Shown here piece after piece: positions 1 through 8,600 of a DNA stretch of 64,000 bases; positions within the stretch are counted from its first letter, which is position 1, and the number at the start of each line of letters is the position of its first letter. The notes beneath the pieces were generated by a model. It was not told the DNA's origin. It did not search any database and was given only the letters and a program-made list of their open reading frames with translations. The position numbers and the translations under genes were made by a program. Source of the DNA: Phycisphaerales bacterium (GTDB lineage Bacteria; Planctomycetota; Phycisphaerae; Phycisphaerales; UBA1924); contig JADYYE010000088.1 of the NCBI GenBank assembly GCA_020853815.1, positions 1-64,000 of the forward strand, in the 5' to 3' direction.

Positions 1-43
1 ACCCCACAGCGCCCTGGGCAACCTGGCCCCCAGGGAGTTCGCT

Positions 44-79
44 GCTTCAACCGGCCAGGCTAGCCTGGCCGGTTGAAGC
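44..79. repeat. Perfect 36-bp palindrome
   Basis: Two 18-nt arms (first arm GCTTCAACCGGCCAGGCT) are exact reverse complements with no spacer, so RNA from either strand would fold into a long GC-rich hairpin. There is no T-tract on either side. It lies 114 bp before the first gene and may be the terminator or 3' hairpin of a gene beyond the left edge. A second weak stem (CCCTGGG/CCCAGGG) lies just to its left. Confidence 0.7.
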
Positions 80-125
80 GAGAAAGCTCACTCTGCAGTT
101 GGTACAGCTTCGGGTACAAGCGCAC

Positions 126-151
126 ACTGATGTCCGCTTTGAGACATCGGT
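126..151. repeat. Degenerate copy of palindromic repeat family B
   Basis: Arms ACTGATGTC and GACATCGGT pair with one G-T wobble around an 8-nt loop and are preceded by GCAC. The same arm sequence recurs at 978-1001, 13452-13476 and 13567-13593. It sits just upstream of the SGNH hydrolase promoter. Confidence 0.5.
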
Positions 152-192
152 GCTCTTCATCATGCTCTGACGTGCGCGATACGCTGTCGCGC

Positions 193-966
193 ATGACGCA
201 CGATCTGCTCCGACCCGTCGCCCGCGCGTGCCTCCTCGTCGCCACGCTTTCGCTCGCCAGCTGCGCTTCTCGGCCGTCCTCCCCCACGCCTCCAGCGCCC
301 GCATCCCCCGCGACGGCACCCCCCGCCGCGCCCGCTCCCTGGTACGAGCCCGAGATCCGCGCCTTCGAGGCCGCCGACCGCGCCGCCCCGCCCGCGCCCG
401 GCCAGGTTCTCTTCATCGGAAGCTCCAGCATCAAGTTCTGGAAGTCGCTGGCGACCGACATGAGCCCGCTCCCCGTGCTCAACCGCGGCTTCGGCGGCTC
501 AAAGACCCGCGAGGTTCTCGCCGTCTTCGATCGCATCGTCACGCCCTACCAACCCAGCGTCATCGTCTACTACTGCGGCGACAACGACCTCGCCACCGAC
601 AACACCGATTCTCAATCCGCCGCCGACGGCTTCATCGCGTTCGATCGGCGCTGCCGTCAAGAGTGGCCATGCATCCGCGTGATCTATATCCCGATCAAGG
701 CGAGCATCGCGCGATGGTCGAACTGGCCCGCGATGCAGCGGGCCAACGCGCTCGTCCGCGATTACTGCTCCCGCACGCCCGGCGCGGTCTACGTCGACAC
801 CGTCACGCCAACGCTCGGCCCTGACGCCAGGCCCGATCCATCCCTCTTCGAGTCCGACGGGCTGCACATCAACGCCAAGGGCTACGAACTCTGGACGCGC
901 ACGCTCAAACCCGCCATCGCCGACGCCTACCAGCATCGCAACACCCCGCCGACACAAGCTCATTGA
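193..966 (+). CDS. SGNH/GDSL-type esterase-like lipoprotein
   Basis: A 257-aa predicted lipoprotein with a secreted hydrolase fold. The signal peptide ends in the lipobox LASC (Cys about residue 24), followed by a Pro/Ala-rich linker. All four SGNH blocks are visible: nucleophile Ser in FIGSSSIKFW (about residue 77), the block II Gly in RGFGGSKT, Asn in the block III segment GDND, and Asp/His in DGLHINAKGY (about residue 222). The family covers carbohydrate esterases and acyl hydrolases; the substrate cannot be read from sequence. The start at 193 is chosen because the signal peptide begins there and because TACGCT (180-185), a possible -10, leaves almost no leader. The open frame extends upstream to 73 but that part has no coding character. 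Confidence 0.85.
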   Translation: MTHDLLRPVARACLLVATLSLASCASRPSSPTPPAPASPATAPPAAPAPWYEPEIRAFEAADRAAPPAPGQVLFIGSSSIKFWKSLATDMSPLPVLNRGFGGSKTREVLAVFDRIVTPYQPSVIVYYCGDNDLATDNTDSQSAADGFIAFDRRCRQEWPCIRVIYIPIKASIARWSNWPAMQRANALVRDYCSRTPGAVYVDTVTPTLGPDARPDPSLFESDGLHINAKGYELWTRTLKPAIADAYQHRNTPPTQAH

Positions 967-977
967 TCCGGCGTGCC

Positions 978-1001
978 ACCGATGTCGTCCGCGACATAGG
1001 T
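978..1001. repeat. Palindromic repeat family B between convergent genes
   Basis: Arms ACCGATGTCG and CGACATAGGT (one mismatch) flank a 4-nt loop. It occupies the 68-bp space between the ends of the convergent SGNH hydrolase and DapA-family genes, so it may act as a bidirectional 3' hairpin or terminator. No T-tract is present. Confidence 0.55.
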
Positions 1002-1034
1002 GCTCATCACCACACCCAGCTCATCTCAACGCCC

Positions 1035-1934
1035 TCACGTCACACGCGTCCTCATCGCCTCCGCGATCTCACGCTCCGCACACGCCAACGCCTCGCCCGT
1101 CAACTCGAGCCGCGGCGGGCGCACCCGCGCCGATCCCATCCCCACCCGCTCCTGCACCAGCTTGATCAGCTGCACGAAGTCGTTCACCACGTCCATGCGG
1201 AGCAGCGGCAGGAACCAGCGATACAACTCCTCCGCCTTCGCCTTCTCGCCCCGCATCGCAAGTTCATACAACTGCACTGATTCCTTGGGCATCGCGTTCA
1301 CGAGCCCCGCGATCCAGCCCGTCGCGCCCGCCGCGATCCCCTCGACGATCAGATCGTCCACGCCCACGAAAATCGCCAGGCGATCCCCGAGCAGCGACTT
1401 GATCGCCGTGATCCGCCGAACATCCGCGCTCGACTCTTTCACCGCGTGCAGGTTGCCGAACTCGCGCGCCAGCTCCGCGACCTGCTCGGGCGACACATCG
1501 GTCCCGTACGCGATCGGGTTGTTGTAGAGCATGCACGAGAGGTCCGTCGCGCGAAGGATCGCCGCAAAGTGCGCCCGCGTTTCGCGCCACGTCCCCTTGT
1601 ACACATAGGGCGGCAAGACCATCAACCCCTCGCACCCCGCGTCCTTGGCCTCTCGCGCCAGCCGCACCGCCTCCGCCGTGCTCGCCGACGCGATCGCCGC
1701 GACCGCGTGCCCGCGCCCCGCGACCGCCCTCACGCACGCCCTCCACAGCTGGACCTTCTCTTCGTGCGACAGCGTCGCGCCCTCGCCCAGCGAGCCCGGC
1801 GCCACCACGCCGCGACACCCCGCGTCCAACATCCACGCCACGTGCGTCGACAGAAACTCGAAATCGATCGACAGATCATGGTGGAACGGCGTCGTCGCCG
1901 CGGGAATCACTCCGTGCCAGTCGCTCCGCTTCAT
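1035..1934 (-). CDS. DapA-family deaminase/aldolase, probable pyrroline-4-hydroxy-2-carboxylate deaminase
   Basis: A 299-aa member of the dihydrodipicolinate synthase (class I aldolase) family. The Schiff-base Lys lies in HAVKESSAD (about residue 165) and the catalytic Tyr in MLYNNP (about 135). The family also includes true DapA, N-acetylneuraminate lyase and hydroxyproline-pathway deaminases. Context decides: it is the last gene of an operon with a hydroxyproline epimerase and a D-amino-acid dehydrogenase complex, where this family converts the pyrroline product to 2-oxoglutarate semialdehyde with loss of ammonia. The ATG overlaps the upstream stop as ATGA (1931-1934), which suggests translational coupling. 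The frame extends much further upstream but that part is a shadow of the preceding gene. The following dehydrogenase of the pathway is not in the window. Confidence 0.8.
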   Translation of the reverse strand: MKRSDWHGVIPAATTPFHHDLSIDFEFLSTHVAWMLDAGCRGVVAPGSLGEGATLSHEEKVQLWRACVRAVAGRGHAVAAIASASTAEAVRLAREAKDAGCEGLMVLPPYVYKGTWRETRAHFAAILRATDLSCMLYNNPIAYGTDVSPEQVAELAREFGNLHAVKESSADVRRITAIKSLLGDRLAIFVGVDDLIVEGIAAGATGWIAGLVNAMPKESVQLYELAMRGEKAKAEELYRWFLPLLRMDVVNDFVQLIKLVQERVGMGSARVRPPRLELTGEALACAEREIAEAMRTRVT

Positions 1935-3328
1935 GCACCCTCCATCGCGCCGCCCGTCGCCGAAAGCGCGTTCATGCTCACCGGGAACACGGGCGGGCGC
2001 ACGTCGCGCACCGCCCAACCCATCATCGCCTCCACCGCCGCTCCGCACACGCGCCCCTGGCACGGGCCCATCCCGCACCGCGTGAGCAGCTTCGCGCCCC
2101 GCCAATGATCGCACGACGCGATCCTCGCCATCGCCACGTCCTCGCAGCGGCACACGATCGTCTCGGGCCGCGCCAATCGCAGCACTTCCTCGCGCAACGC
2201 GAACGCACGCTCCATCGCCGCCGCAAACGCACGCTCGCGCCGTCGCCGCGGGATCAGCCCCCGCGCCAATTCTTCTCGTCCCGCGGCCGAATACCCCGCC
2301 ATCGTTCCCTCGACCAGCGATGTCTCGACGCCGCCAATCCCGAGCGGCTCGCCCGCGCACAGCACGCCGCCAACGCTCGTCCGCATCAGGTCATCAACGA
2401 CGACTCTTCCCTGCCACGGACCGGTCTTCAGGTCCGCAGTTTGCACCATTTGCGCTCCAGTCCTTCCTTCCCCAGTGCCTAGTGCCAAGTGCCCAGTGCC
2501 TGCTCCTGCCCTGTCTCGCTGTGTCGCTACCTCGCTGTCTCGCTTCTCATGCCCGATGCCTGCTCCCACCACCTGCGCCAGCTGCGTATTCCCAACCAAT
2601 CCGAATCCGCACGCGACCGCGTCCACATCGATCACGCGACCATCGTTCATCACGACCTGTCGCACGCGATCTTCGCCCCGCGCCTCGGTGATCCACGCCC
2701 CGAATCGATACTCGACATCGATGATCGACGCGCGCAGCTTCGCGCCCTGCCACAGCTTGCCGGGCTGTCCCAGCACGGCGCCCGCGAACCCGAGCAGGCC
2801 GGACCGCTCCGCCTGCTCCGCGATCAACTCCACCTTCGCTTCGCGCTCGTTCAGGAACGCCGCGACCGCCAAGAGCAGCGGCCCGGTTCCCCCCACCACA
2901 ATCCGCTTCCCACGAACATCAAGCCCGTTCTTCGCGAGCGCCTGCAATCCGCCCACGCCGAACACCCCGGGCAGCGTCCATCCCGGGAACGGCAGGAACA
3001 ACTCGCGTGCTCCCGTCGCCAGCACGACTCGCTCCGCATCAACCACGCTCGGACCCGCGGCGCTGTCGCATCGCAGCCGCACGCACCCGCCGGTTCTTTC
3101 CGCGTCGAAGACCGTGACGCCGCTGCGAATCTCCGCGCCGCTCTGCTTCACGCGCTCGCGCCACACGCCCGCCGGTCCGCCCTGCACACGCCGCCAGATC
3201 TGCCCGCCCACATCCGGGTTGTCATCCAGCAGCACGACCGGCGCCCCGCACGCGCGGGCCGCCACCGCCGCCGCGATCCCCGCGGGCCCCCCGCCCACCA
3301 CCGCGATGCCAACCCGCTCAGCCCGCAT
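1931..3328 (-). CDS. FAD-dependent oxidoreductase with BFD-like 2Fe-2S domain, D-hydroxyproline dehydrogenase subunit
   Basis: A 465-aa protein like the HcnB, opine oxidase and hydroxyproline dehydrogenase subunits. It has an N-terminal FAD Rossmann motif (VVGGGPAG), a central NAD-like GTGPLLLAVA segment, and a C-terminal BFD-like cluster domain with Cys in CRCED and CGMGPCQGRVC (about residues 390-430). It should transfer electrons from the oxidase-like subunit through FAD and Fe-S. It overlaps the upstream ferredoxin gene by 11 bp and the downstream gene by 4 bp. Residues about 257-306 do not resemble the family: they are encoded by dispersed intergenic repeat DNA (2413-2560) that stays in frame. 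Relatives have only a short linker here, so activity may or may not be retained. Confidence 0.8.
   Translation of the reverse strand: MRAERVGIAVVGGGPAGIAAAVAARACGAPVVLLDDNPDVGGQIWRRVQGGPAGVWRERVKQSGAEIRSGVTVFDAERTGGCVRLRCDSAAGPSVVDAERVVLATGARELFLPFPGWTLPGVFGVGGLQALAKNGLDVRGKRIVVGGTGPLLLAVAAFLNEREAKVELIAEQAERSGLLGFAGAVLGQPGKLWQGAKLRASIIDVEYRFGAWITEARGEDRVRQVVMNDGRVIDVDAVACGFGLVGNTQLAQVVGAGIGHEKRDSEVATQRDRAGAGTGHLALGTGEGRTGAQMVQTADLKTGPWQGRVVVDDLMRTSVGGVLCAGEPLGIGGVETSLVEGTMAGYSAAGREELARGLIPRRRRERAFAAAMERAFALREEVLRLARPETIVCRCEDVAMARIASCDHWRGAKLLTRCGMGPCQGRVCGAAVEAMMGWAVRDVRPPVFPVSMNALSATGGAMEGA
2413..2560. repeat. Dispersed repeat DNA inserted in frame within the FAD oxidoreductase gene
   Basis: Two repeat modules found elsewhere only between genes are adjacent here. 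Positions 2416-2439 match palindromic family A (arms CGGACC/GGTCCG), read on the gene strand as ADLKTGPW. Positions about 2478-2545 contain CCTAGTGCCAAGTGCCCAG followed by TCTCGCTG-rich DNA, the same modules as at 9944-10017 but in the opposite order and strand. The insertion adds roughly 40 codons without a stop or frameshift. Confidence 0.7.
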
Positions 3329-3581
3329 CGACCGTCCTCACCCGCATCCCCTCGCTCGCCTCGATCATGCACGAGCGCTCGTGCAACACTCCGTCGATCT
3401 CCACGCGGCATTCAAAGCAGATCCCCATGCCGCACACCGCCGCGCGACGTTCGCCCCCCACCGACGCGCGGCACGCCTTGCCCGCGTTCAGCACCGCCGC
3501 CGCCACGCTCGCGCCCGGCGCGACGCGCACCGATCGTCCGTCGATGAACAGCTCGATGACCTCGCGCGTCTCAGTGCCCAC
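3318..3581 (-). CDS. Small (2Fe-2S) ferredoxin-like subunit of a D-amino-acid dehydrogenase
   Basis: An 87-aa ferredoxin-fold protein of the HcnA / opine oxidase small-subunit type. Its pattern is GKACRASVGGERRAAVCGMG followed by ICFEC and a further Cys in ERSC, which gives the cluster ligands. It is probably the gamma subunit that links the amino-acid-oxidizing subunit to the FAD/BFD subunit, as in heteromeric D-hydroxyproline dehydrogenases. The start is uncertain: GTG at 3581, after a G-run and with an 11-bp overlap with the upstream gene, is preferred over TTG at 3593. The downstream overlap is also 11 bp. Confidence 0.8.
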   Translation of the reverse strand: MGTETREVIELFIDGRSVRVAPGASVAAAVLNAGKACRASVGGERRAAVCGMGICFECRVEIDGVLHERSCMIEASEGMRVRTVDAG

Positions 3582-4695
3582 CGTGCCCCCCAAAGTCGCG
3601 CGACGCCGCGTACGCGCCCGCGTCCAGCGTCGTCGGCGCGCCGGTCAGGATCGCCGAGATCAACTCCGCCGTTCCGAGCGACGCCGTCAGCCCCAGCCCC
3701 TCGTGCCCCGTCGCCACGACCGGCTCGTCGACTCCATCGCGCCCGCCGATGATGGGCAAGGAATCAGGCGTCGCCGCCCGGAACCCCGTCCACGCCCGCA
3801 CCACACGCAGCGATCCGATCAGCGGCATGTACATCTTCGCGCGCTCGATCACCCACGCGACCATCCGCGCCTCGACCTCCGCGTGCTCGACTCCATACTG
3901 CCGCGACGAGCCCAGCAGCATCTGTCCCGTGGGTCTTGGCTGCAGATTGAACGCGACGGACTCCGTCGCGTGCGAGTGCGCGTTCTTCAGGTACCCAAGT
4001 TCGACAAGCTCATGCCGACAGAAGCCCGGGTACCGATCCGTGATGACCAGGTGCCCCTTCCTCGGGCGCACCGGGAGCCACGGGCAAACCTTCGCGGACG
4101 CATCTCCGCCCGCGAGCACCACCACGCCCGCGTCGATCGTCTCGCCGCCCGCGAGTGTCATGCGTGTGCGCGTCGCGTTCGCCACGTGCGCGAACCTCAC
4201 CGCCCCGCCCCGCCGCGTGACCTCCGCCAGCATCCACTCGCACACGACGGGCGGATACACGATGGAATCGTCGACGATCCGCAGCCCGCCCGCGAGCCCC
4301 GATCTCAGGTTTGGTTCCGCGTCGGCGATCGACTTCTCGTCGAGCACCTCGGTCCGCACGCCGCGACTTTGGTAGAACGCGTGCTTGCTCCTGGCCGCGT
4401 TCAGCTCTTCCTCGTCCGCCGCGATCCACAGCGTGCCGCAGTAGTCGACCGCCGCCTCGGGCGGAAGTTCGTCACGCAGCGCCATCCACAATTCCGCGGA
4501 TCGCGCGGTCAAACGGAACTGCGCCTCGGAGTCATCCATGATCGCGACGTGCCCCATGCCCGCCGCGGTCGCGCCGCCGCCGATCGGCGCATCGCCGACC
4601 GCGAGCACGCGCAGCCCTCGCCGCGACAGGGCCCAGGCGCACGAACACCCCACGATTCCAAGGCCGATCACGATCGCATCGAACTTCGTGCTCAT
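3571..4695 (-). CDS. D-amino-acid oxidase-like FAD subunit, probable cis-4-hydroxy-D-proline dehydrogenase catalytic subunit
   Basis: A 374-aa DAO-superfamily flavoprotein. The FAD-binding motif is at the N-terminus (IVIGLGIVGCSCAWALSRRG), and the C-terminal glycine-rich GHEGLGLTASLGTAELIS, where DAO relatives contact FAD, is clear. It should oxidize cis-4-hydroxy-D-proline, the product of the adjacent epimerase, to the pyrroline. Family members also act on glycine, sarcosine or D-proline; the neighbours favour hydroxyproline. The start at 4695 is set by the Rossmann motif and by the ATGA overlap with the epimerase stop; the longer frame to 4923 is a shadow. Electrons probably leave through the two Fe-S subunits encoded immediately downstream. 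Confidence 0.82.
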   Translation of the reverse strand: MSTKFDAIVIGLGIVGCSCAWALSRRGLRVLAVGDAPIGGGATAAGMGHVAIMDDSEAQFRLTARSAELWMALRDELPPEAAVDYCGTLWIAADEEELNAARSKHAFYQSRGVRTEVLDEKSIADAEPNLRSGLAGGLRIVDDSIVYPPVVCEWMLAEVTRRGGAVRFAHVANATRTRMTLAGGETIDAGVVVLAGGDASAKVCPWLPVRPRKGHLVITDRYPGFCRHELVELGYLKNAHSHATESVAFNLQPRPTGQMLLGSSRQYGVEHAEVEARMVAWVIERAKMYMPLIGSLRVVRAWTGFRAATPDSLPIIGGRDGVDEPVVATGHEGLGLTASLGTAELISAILTGAPTTLDAGAYAASRDFGGHGGH

Positions 4696-5642
4696 CGCGC
4701 GCGGATACCGTAGCGGAACGGATCGCTCGGGTCCAAGATCAGCGTCGCCTCGCCCGTAATATGCGCGCTCCCCGAAATCGACGGGATCAGCCGCTCGCCC
4801 TCGCGCCGCACCGAGCCCGTGAACAGGCTGCCGATGATGCTCTCCTGCCGCCAGGCCTGGCCCTCTTTCAGCTTGCGGTCCGCGAACAGGCACGCCATCT
4901 TCGCGCTCGTCCCCGTGCCGCAAGGCGAGCGGTCATACGCCTTGCCCGGGCACAGCACGAAGTTCCGGCTGTCCGCGTCACTCCGCGACGCCGGCCCGAA
5001 CAACTCGACGTGATCGATCTCTCCCCCATCATCGCCGCGAATCCCGGCGCGGGTGAGCGCCGTCCGCACGTCCCATGAGTAACGCGTCAACTCTTCCGCG
5101 TTCTCGATCGCCAGCCTCTGCCCGTGCTCGCCGACGAGAAAGAACCAGTTGCCGCCCCACGCGACGTCGCCGACAACCTTGCCGCGCCCCGGCACGTCGA
5201 CCGCGACATCCTTGAACCCGCGACGTGACGCAACGTTGTCGATCCTGATCTGTCCAGCGTCATCGAGATGGATCGTCACCTCGCCCACCGGCGTCTCGAC
5301 CACATGCGAGCCCGCGCCGACCTTGCCGAGATACGCGAGCGTGCGTGCCACGCCGATCGTGCCGTGCCCACACGCACTAAGGAAGCCGACGTTGTTGAAG
5401 AAGATCACGCCGCACACCGCCCGCGCCGTGGTCGGCGGGGTGAGCAGCGCGCCGACCAGGATGTCCGAGCCGCGCGGCTCGTTGATGATGCCCGAGCGCA
5501 GGTCGTCGAACCTCTCGCGGAAGATCGCGAGCTTCTCGGCCATCGAACCACGCCCAAGCTCCGGCCCGCCGTCGATCACGACGCGCGTGGGCTCGCCCTC
5601 GGTGTGCGAATCGATGACACGGACCTTCCGAACATCGCTCAC
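4692..5642 (-). CDS. 4-hydroxyproline 2-epimerase (proline racemase family)
   Basis: A 316-aa proline-racemase-family enzyme. The two catalytic acid/base cysteines are both present: FLSACGHGTIG (about residue 88) and SPCGTGTSAK (about residue 239). This distinguishes it from the dehydratase branch, where the first Cys is replaced. The N-terminal VIDSHTEGEPTRVV and EPRGSDILVGA are typical of hydroxyproline epimerases. It converts trans-4-hydroxy-L-proline to cis-4-hydroxy-D-proline, the substrate for the dehydrogenase encoded next. The start is one of two consecutive GTG codons; 5642 gives a GTGA overlap with the upstream haem-protein stop (5645 is the alternative). This coupling ties the large haem protein to the pathway. 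Confidence 0.88.
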   Translation of the reverse strand: MSDVRKVRVIDSHTEGEPTRVVIDGGPELGRGSMAEKLAIFRERFDDLRSGIINEPRGSDILVGALLTPPTTARAVCGVIFFNNVGFLSACGHGTIGVARTLAYLGKVGAGSHVVETPVGEVTIHLDDAGQIRIDNVASRRGFKDVAVDVPGRGKVVGDVAWGGNWFFLVGEHGQRLAIENAEELTRYSWDVRTALTRAGIRGDDGGEIDHVELFGPASRSDADSRNFVLCPGKAYDRSPCGTGTSAKMACLFADRKLKEGQAWRQESIIGSLFTGSVRREGERLIPSISGSAHITGEATLILDPSDPFRYGIRAR

Positions 5643-8600
5643 CACACACCCCCCGACCGCTTCGCCAGCGCGATCGCGCCCGCGATGACCGCCAGCGGGA
5701 TCAGGAGCGCGAGCAAGCCCAGCAGCGGGATGATCGCGTCCGACAGCACCGGGTCAAAGAAGGGCGGCTCGCCGGGCGGTGTGTGCGAAGGCGGCGCCCA
5801 CGGACCGCCCGTTGGCGCGGCGCTCGACGCGCCCGACGCATTCGTCATCGTCGCCGCCTGTTCGCCCGCACGCCCGACCGAGGGGTCGAACAGCGTGCCA
5901 AGATACGCGGCCAGATCGCGCACGTCCGCGGGCTGAAGCAAGTGCGTCATCTCAGGCATCGCCGACGCCTGCCCGAATCCCTGCACGATCACCGCGTTCG
6001 GCTCCGTGATCGATTCGATGATCTGCTCGGGCGTCGCACGCGATGCGATCAGGGACAGATTCGGGCCGGCCGTACCTCCCACGTTACCGATCGTGTGACA
6101 GCGCACGCACTGGGCGGCCTCGTGGTGCAGGAACACGCCCTTGCCCCGCGCGGGGTCGCCGCCCTTGCTGAGCAGCGCGGTCGAGAAGCCCGGAGGACGC
6201 TTGGCGCTCGCGCCGGCCTTCTCGACCATCGCACGCAGGCCGGTCGCCTTGGCTCGCATCGCGGCCTCGTAGATCTCGAGCGCCACCGAAGGGTCCTCGC
6301 TCCCGTCCGAGAGTTTCATCGCCAGCTCGCCGATCGCCGCCAGTGCGCTGGCATGGTCGATGGAGGCGAGCAGCTTGATCGCGTGCTGACGTTCGCGGAG
6401 ATCGGCCGCCGTCGCACCCGCCGCCGCCTTGTCCGCGCCCTTGGCGGGATCGACCGCCGCGAGCAACTCGCGGGCACGCGTGCGGAGCGCGGGCGTGGAG
6501 GCCTCGATCTTTTCCAGCAGCGACGAGGCCGCCTTCGGCAATTGGTCCTTCGAGGCCGACGCAATCTGTTCGAGAATCACGGCGCGATAGGACTCCGAGC
6601 GTCCGGCATCGGCGAGCTGCGACAGCATCTCCTCGGGCGAGAGATTCGTGGCGATACGCGCGGAGAGCGCGTCGGACTTCGCCCTCAGTTCGGGCGTGCT
6701 CGCCGCGGCGGCGATGGCGGCCTGGTGGCGGGCCAGCGCGGCGCGGAGCGTGTCGGCGCTCCGGGCGGGCAGGTCGATCCAGTGCCCCCACACGCCGTCA
6801 CGCTTCAGGGGCTTGTCCCAGTTCTCGAGTTTCTCCAACGCGAGCAAACGCCACGCGGCGTCTGCGCCGGAATCCGTCGCGAAGCGGGCGAGGCGTTCCA
6901 CGGCGGCGTCATCGCCGATGATCGCGCTCGCCTCGATCACGCGGCGCATCAGGGGCTCGATCGCGCGGTCCCTGGCGATCGGCTGGTCCAGCATCTTCGC
7001 CAGCGCGGGAAGCCCCGCGCCGATGTTCATGTCGTACACGGCGCGGGCGGCCTCGATCGCGACGACGGGGTCTTCATCGGCGAGGTATGCGGCCGCGCCG
7101 ATGTTGGCGCTGCGACGCAGCGAGAGCACAACTCCGAGACGGGCCGACGCGGGAAGGCCCGCGGCGGCGGTGATCACGTCGTCGGGCTTGCCGATCAGCG
7201 TCAATGCGTACACCGCCGCGTTGCGGATCGCCCGGTCCGCGTTGTCGTTGGAAACCAACAGATCGAGCAGCGGTCCGATGCCCGATTGGTCCTTGCGCTT
7301 GCCCACCGCGAGCGCGGCGTAGTAACGAACACGCGGCGACTCGTCGGACAACGCGCTGAAGTACTCCATCAGTGCGTCGTACTTCAGGTCGCCCAGCGTC
7401 CGCAGCGCTTGAGCGCGGATCTCGGCGTCCGCGTCGCCCAAGAGCGGCGCGAGCGACGCGGCGGCCTTCGGGGCTTTTCGCGCGATCTGCCCGATCGCCC
7501 AGATCGAATGGAGTCGCTGGAAGAACGGCGCGTTCCTGCTCGAGGCAAGTTCAGAAAGTCCCGCGGCCGCGGGCTCGCCGCGCGAGGCGAGTTCGTACTG
7601 CGCGGCGAGACGGACGCGCTGGTCGCGGTGCGCGAGCAACTGCATCAGTTCGTCGGGCGCCCGTTGCGAAAAGCCGCGGTTGAAGAGTTCGCGCACCTGG
7701 GCGATGGCGTCGGCCTGCTTGGGGTCGTTGAGCGCGGTCGTGTTGGCGATGGTGAAGATGTTGCCGTTGGGATTGGGCTCCCATCCGCCGCCCCAGTCGG
7801 AGAGGTACATCCGCCCGTCGTAGCCAAAGTCGATGTCGGTGACGGTGACGCCGGAGTAGTACGCGTGCTTGTCGCTGGTCTTGAAGGTCGCGCCGTCGGC
7901 GACGGGCTTGAAGGCGTGGACGGTCGCGCCCGAGCCGTAGTAGTCGACCATGAAGATCGCGTTGGTGTATCGATCGGACTCTCCCAGGCCGGGGTAGTGC
8001 AACATGCCGGAGGGGCCGGCGCCGATGTGGTCGATGGGCGGCGTGGTCCAGGCGGGGCGAGCGGGCTCGTCATGCTGGGAGAGCAGGTTCCAGATGAACT
8101 CGCGATTCCATGGGCCGCGGGAGTCGAGGGACTGCACGTCCTGGCACCAGCCGGAGTTTCCGCCCTCCCAGACGTGGACCATGCGGGCGGCGTCGCCGGA
8201 ATCGCAGTTGTTGTCGCCGGTGAAGAGTTCGCCGAGATCGTCGAAGGCGAGTTCCTGGGGATTGCGGAGGCCTTCGTGGAAGAGTTCGAGTTCGGAGCCG
8301 TCGGGCCAGCAACGGAAGACGGCGCCGCGCTCGGGTCCGAAGAGCTGGACGCCTTCCTTGGTGGTGATGTTGTAGCCGCGGTCACCCATGGAGAAGTAGA
8401 TGCGTCCGTCTGGCCCGAGCGCCAGTCCGTGCAGGTCATGTCCGAAGAAGCACCAGCGGATGCCGTAACCGGAGGAGAGTTTTTCGCGTGTGTCGGCGGC
8501 GAAGTCGTTGTTGGCGTCGGTGAGCTTCCAGAGGCTGGGGATGCAGGTGTAGTAGATGGAGTTGTTGAGAAAGAGGACGCCGGCGCCGATGCCGTCGAGG

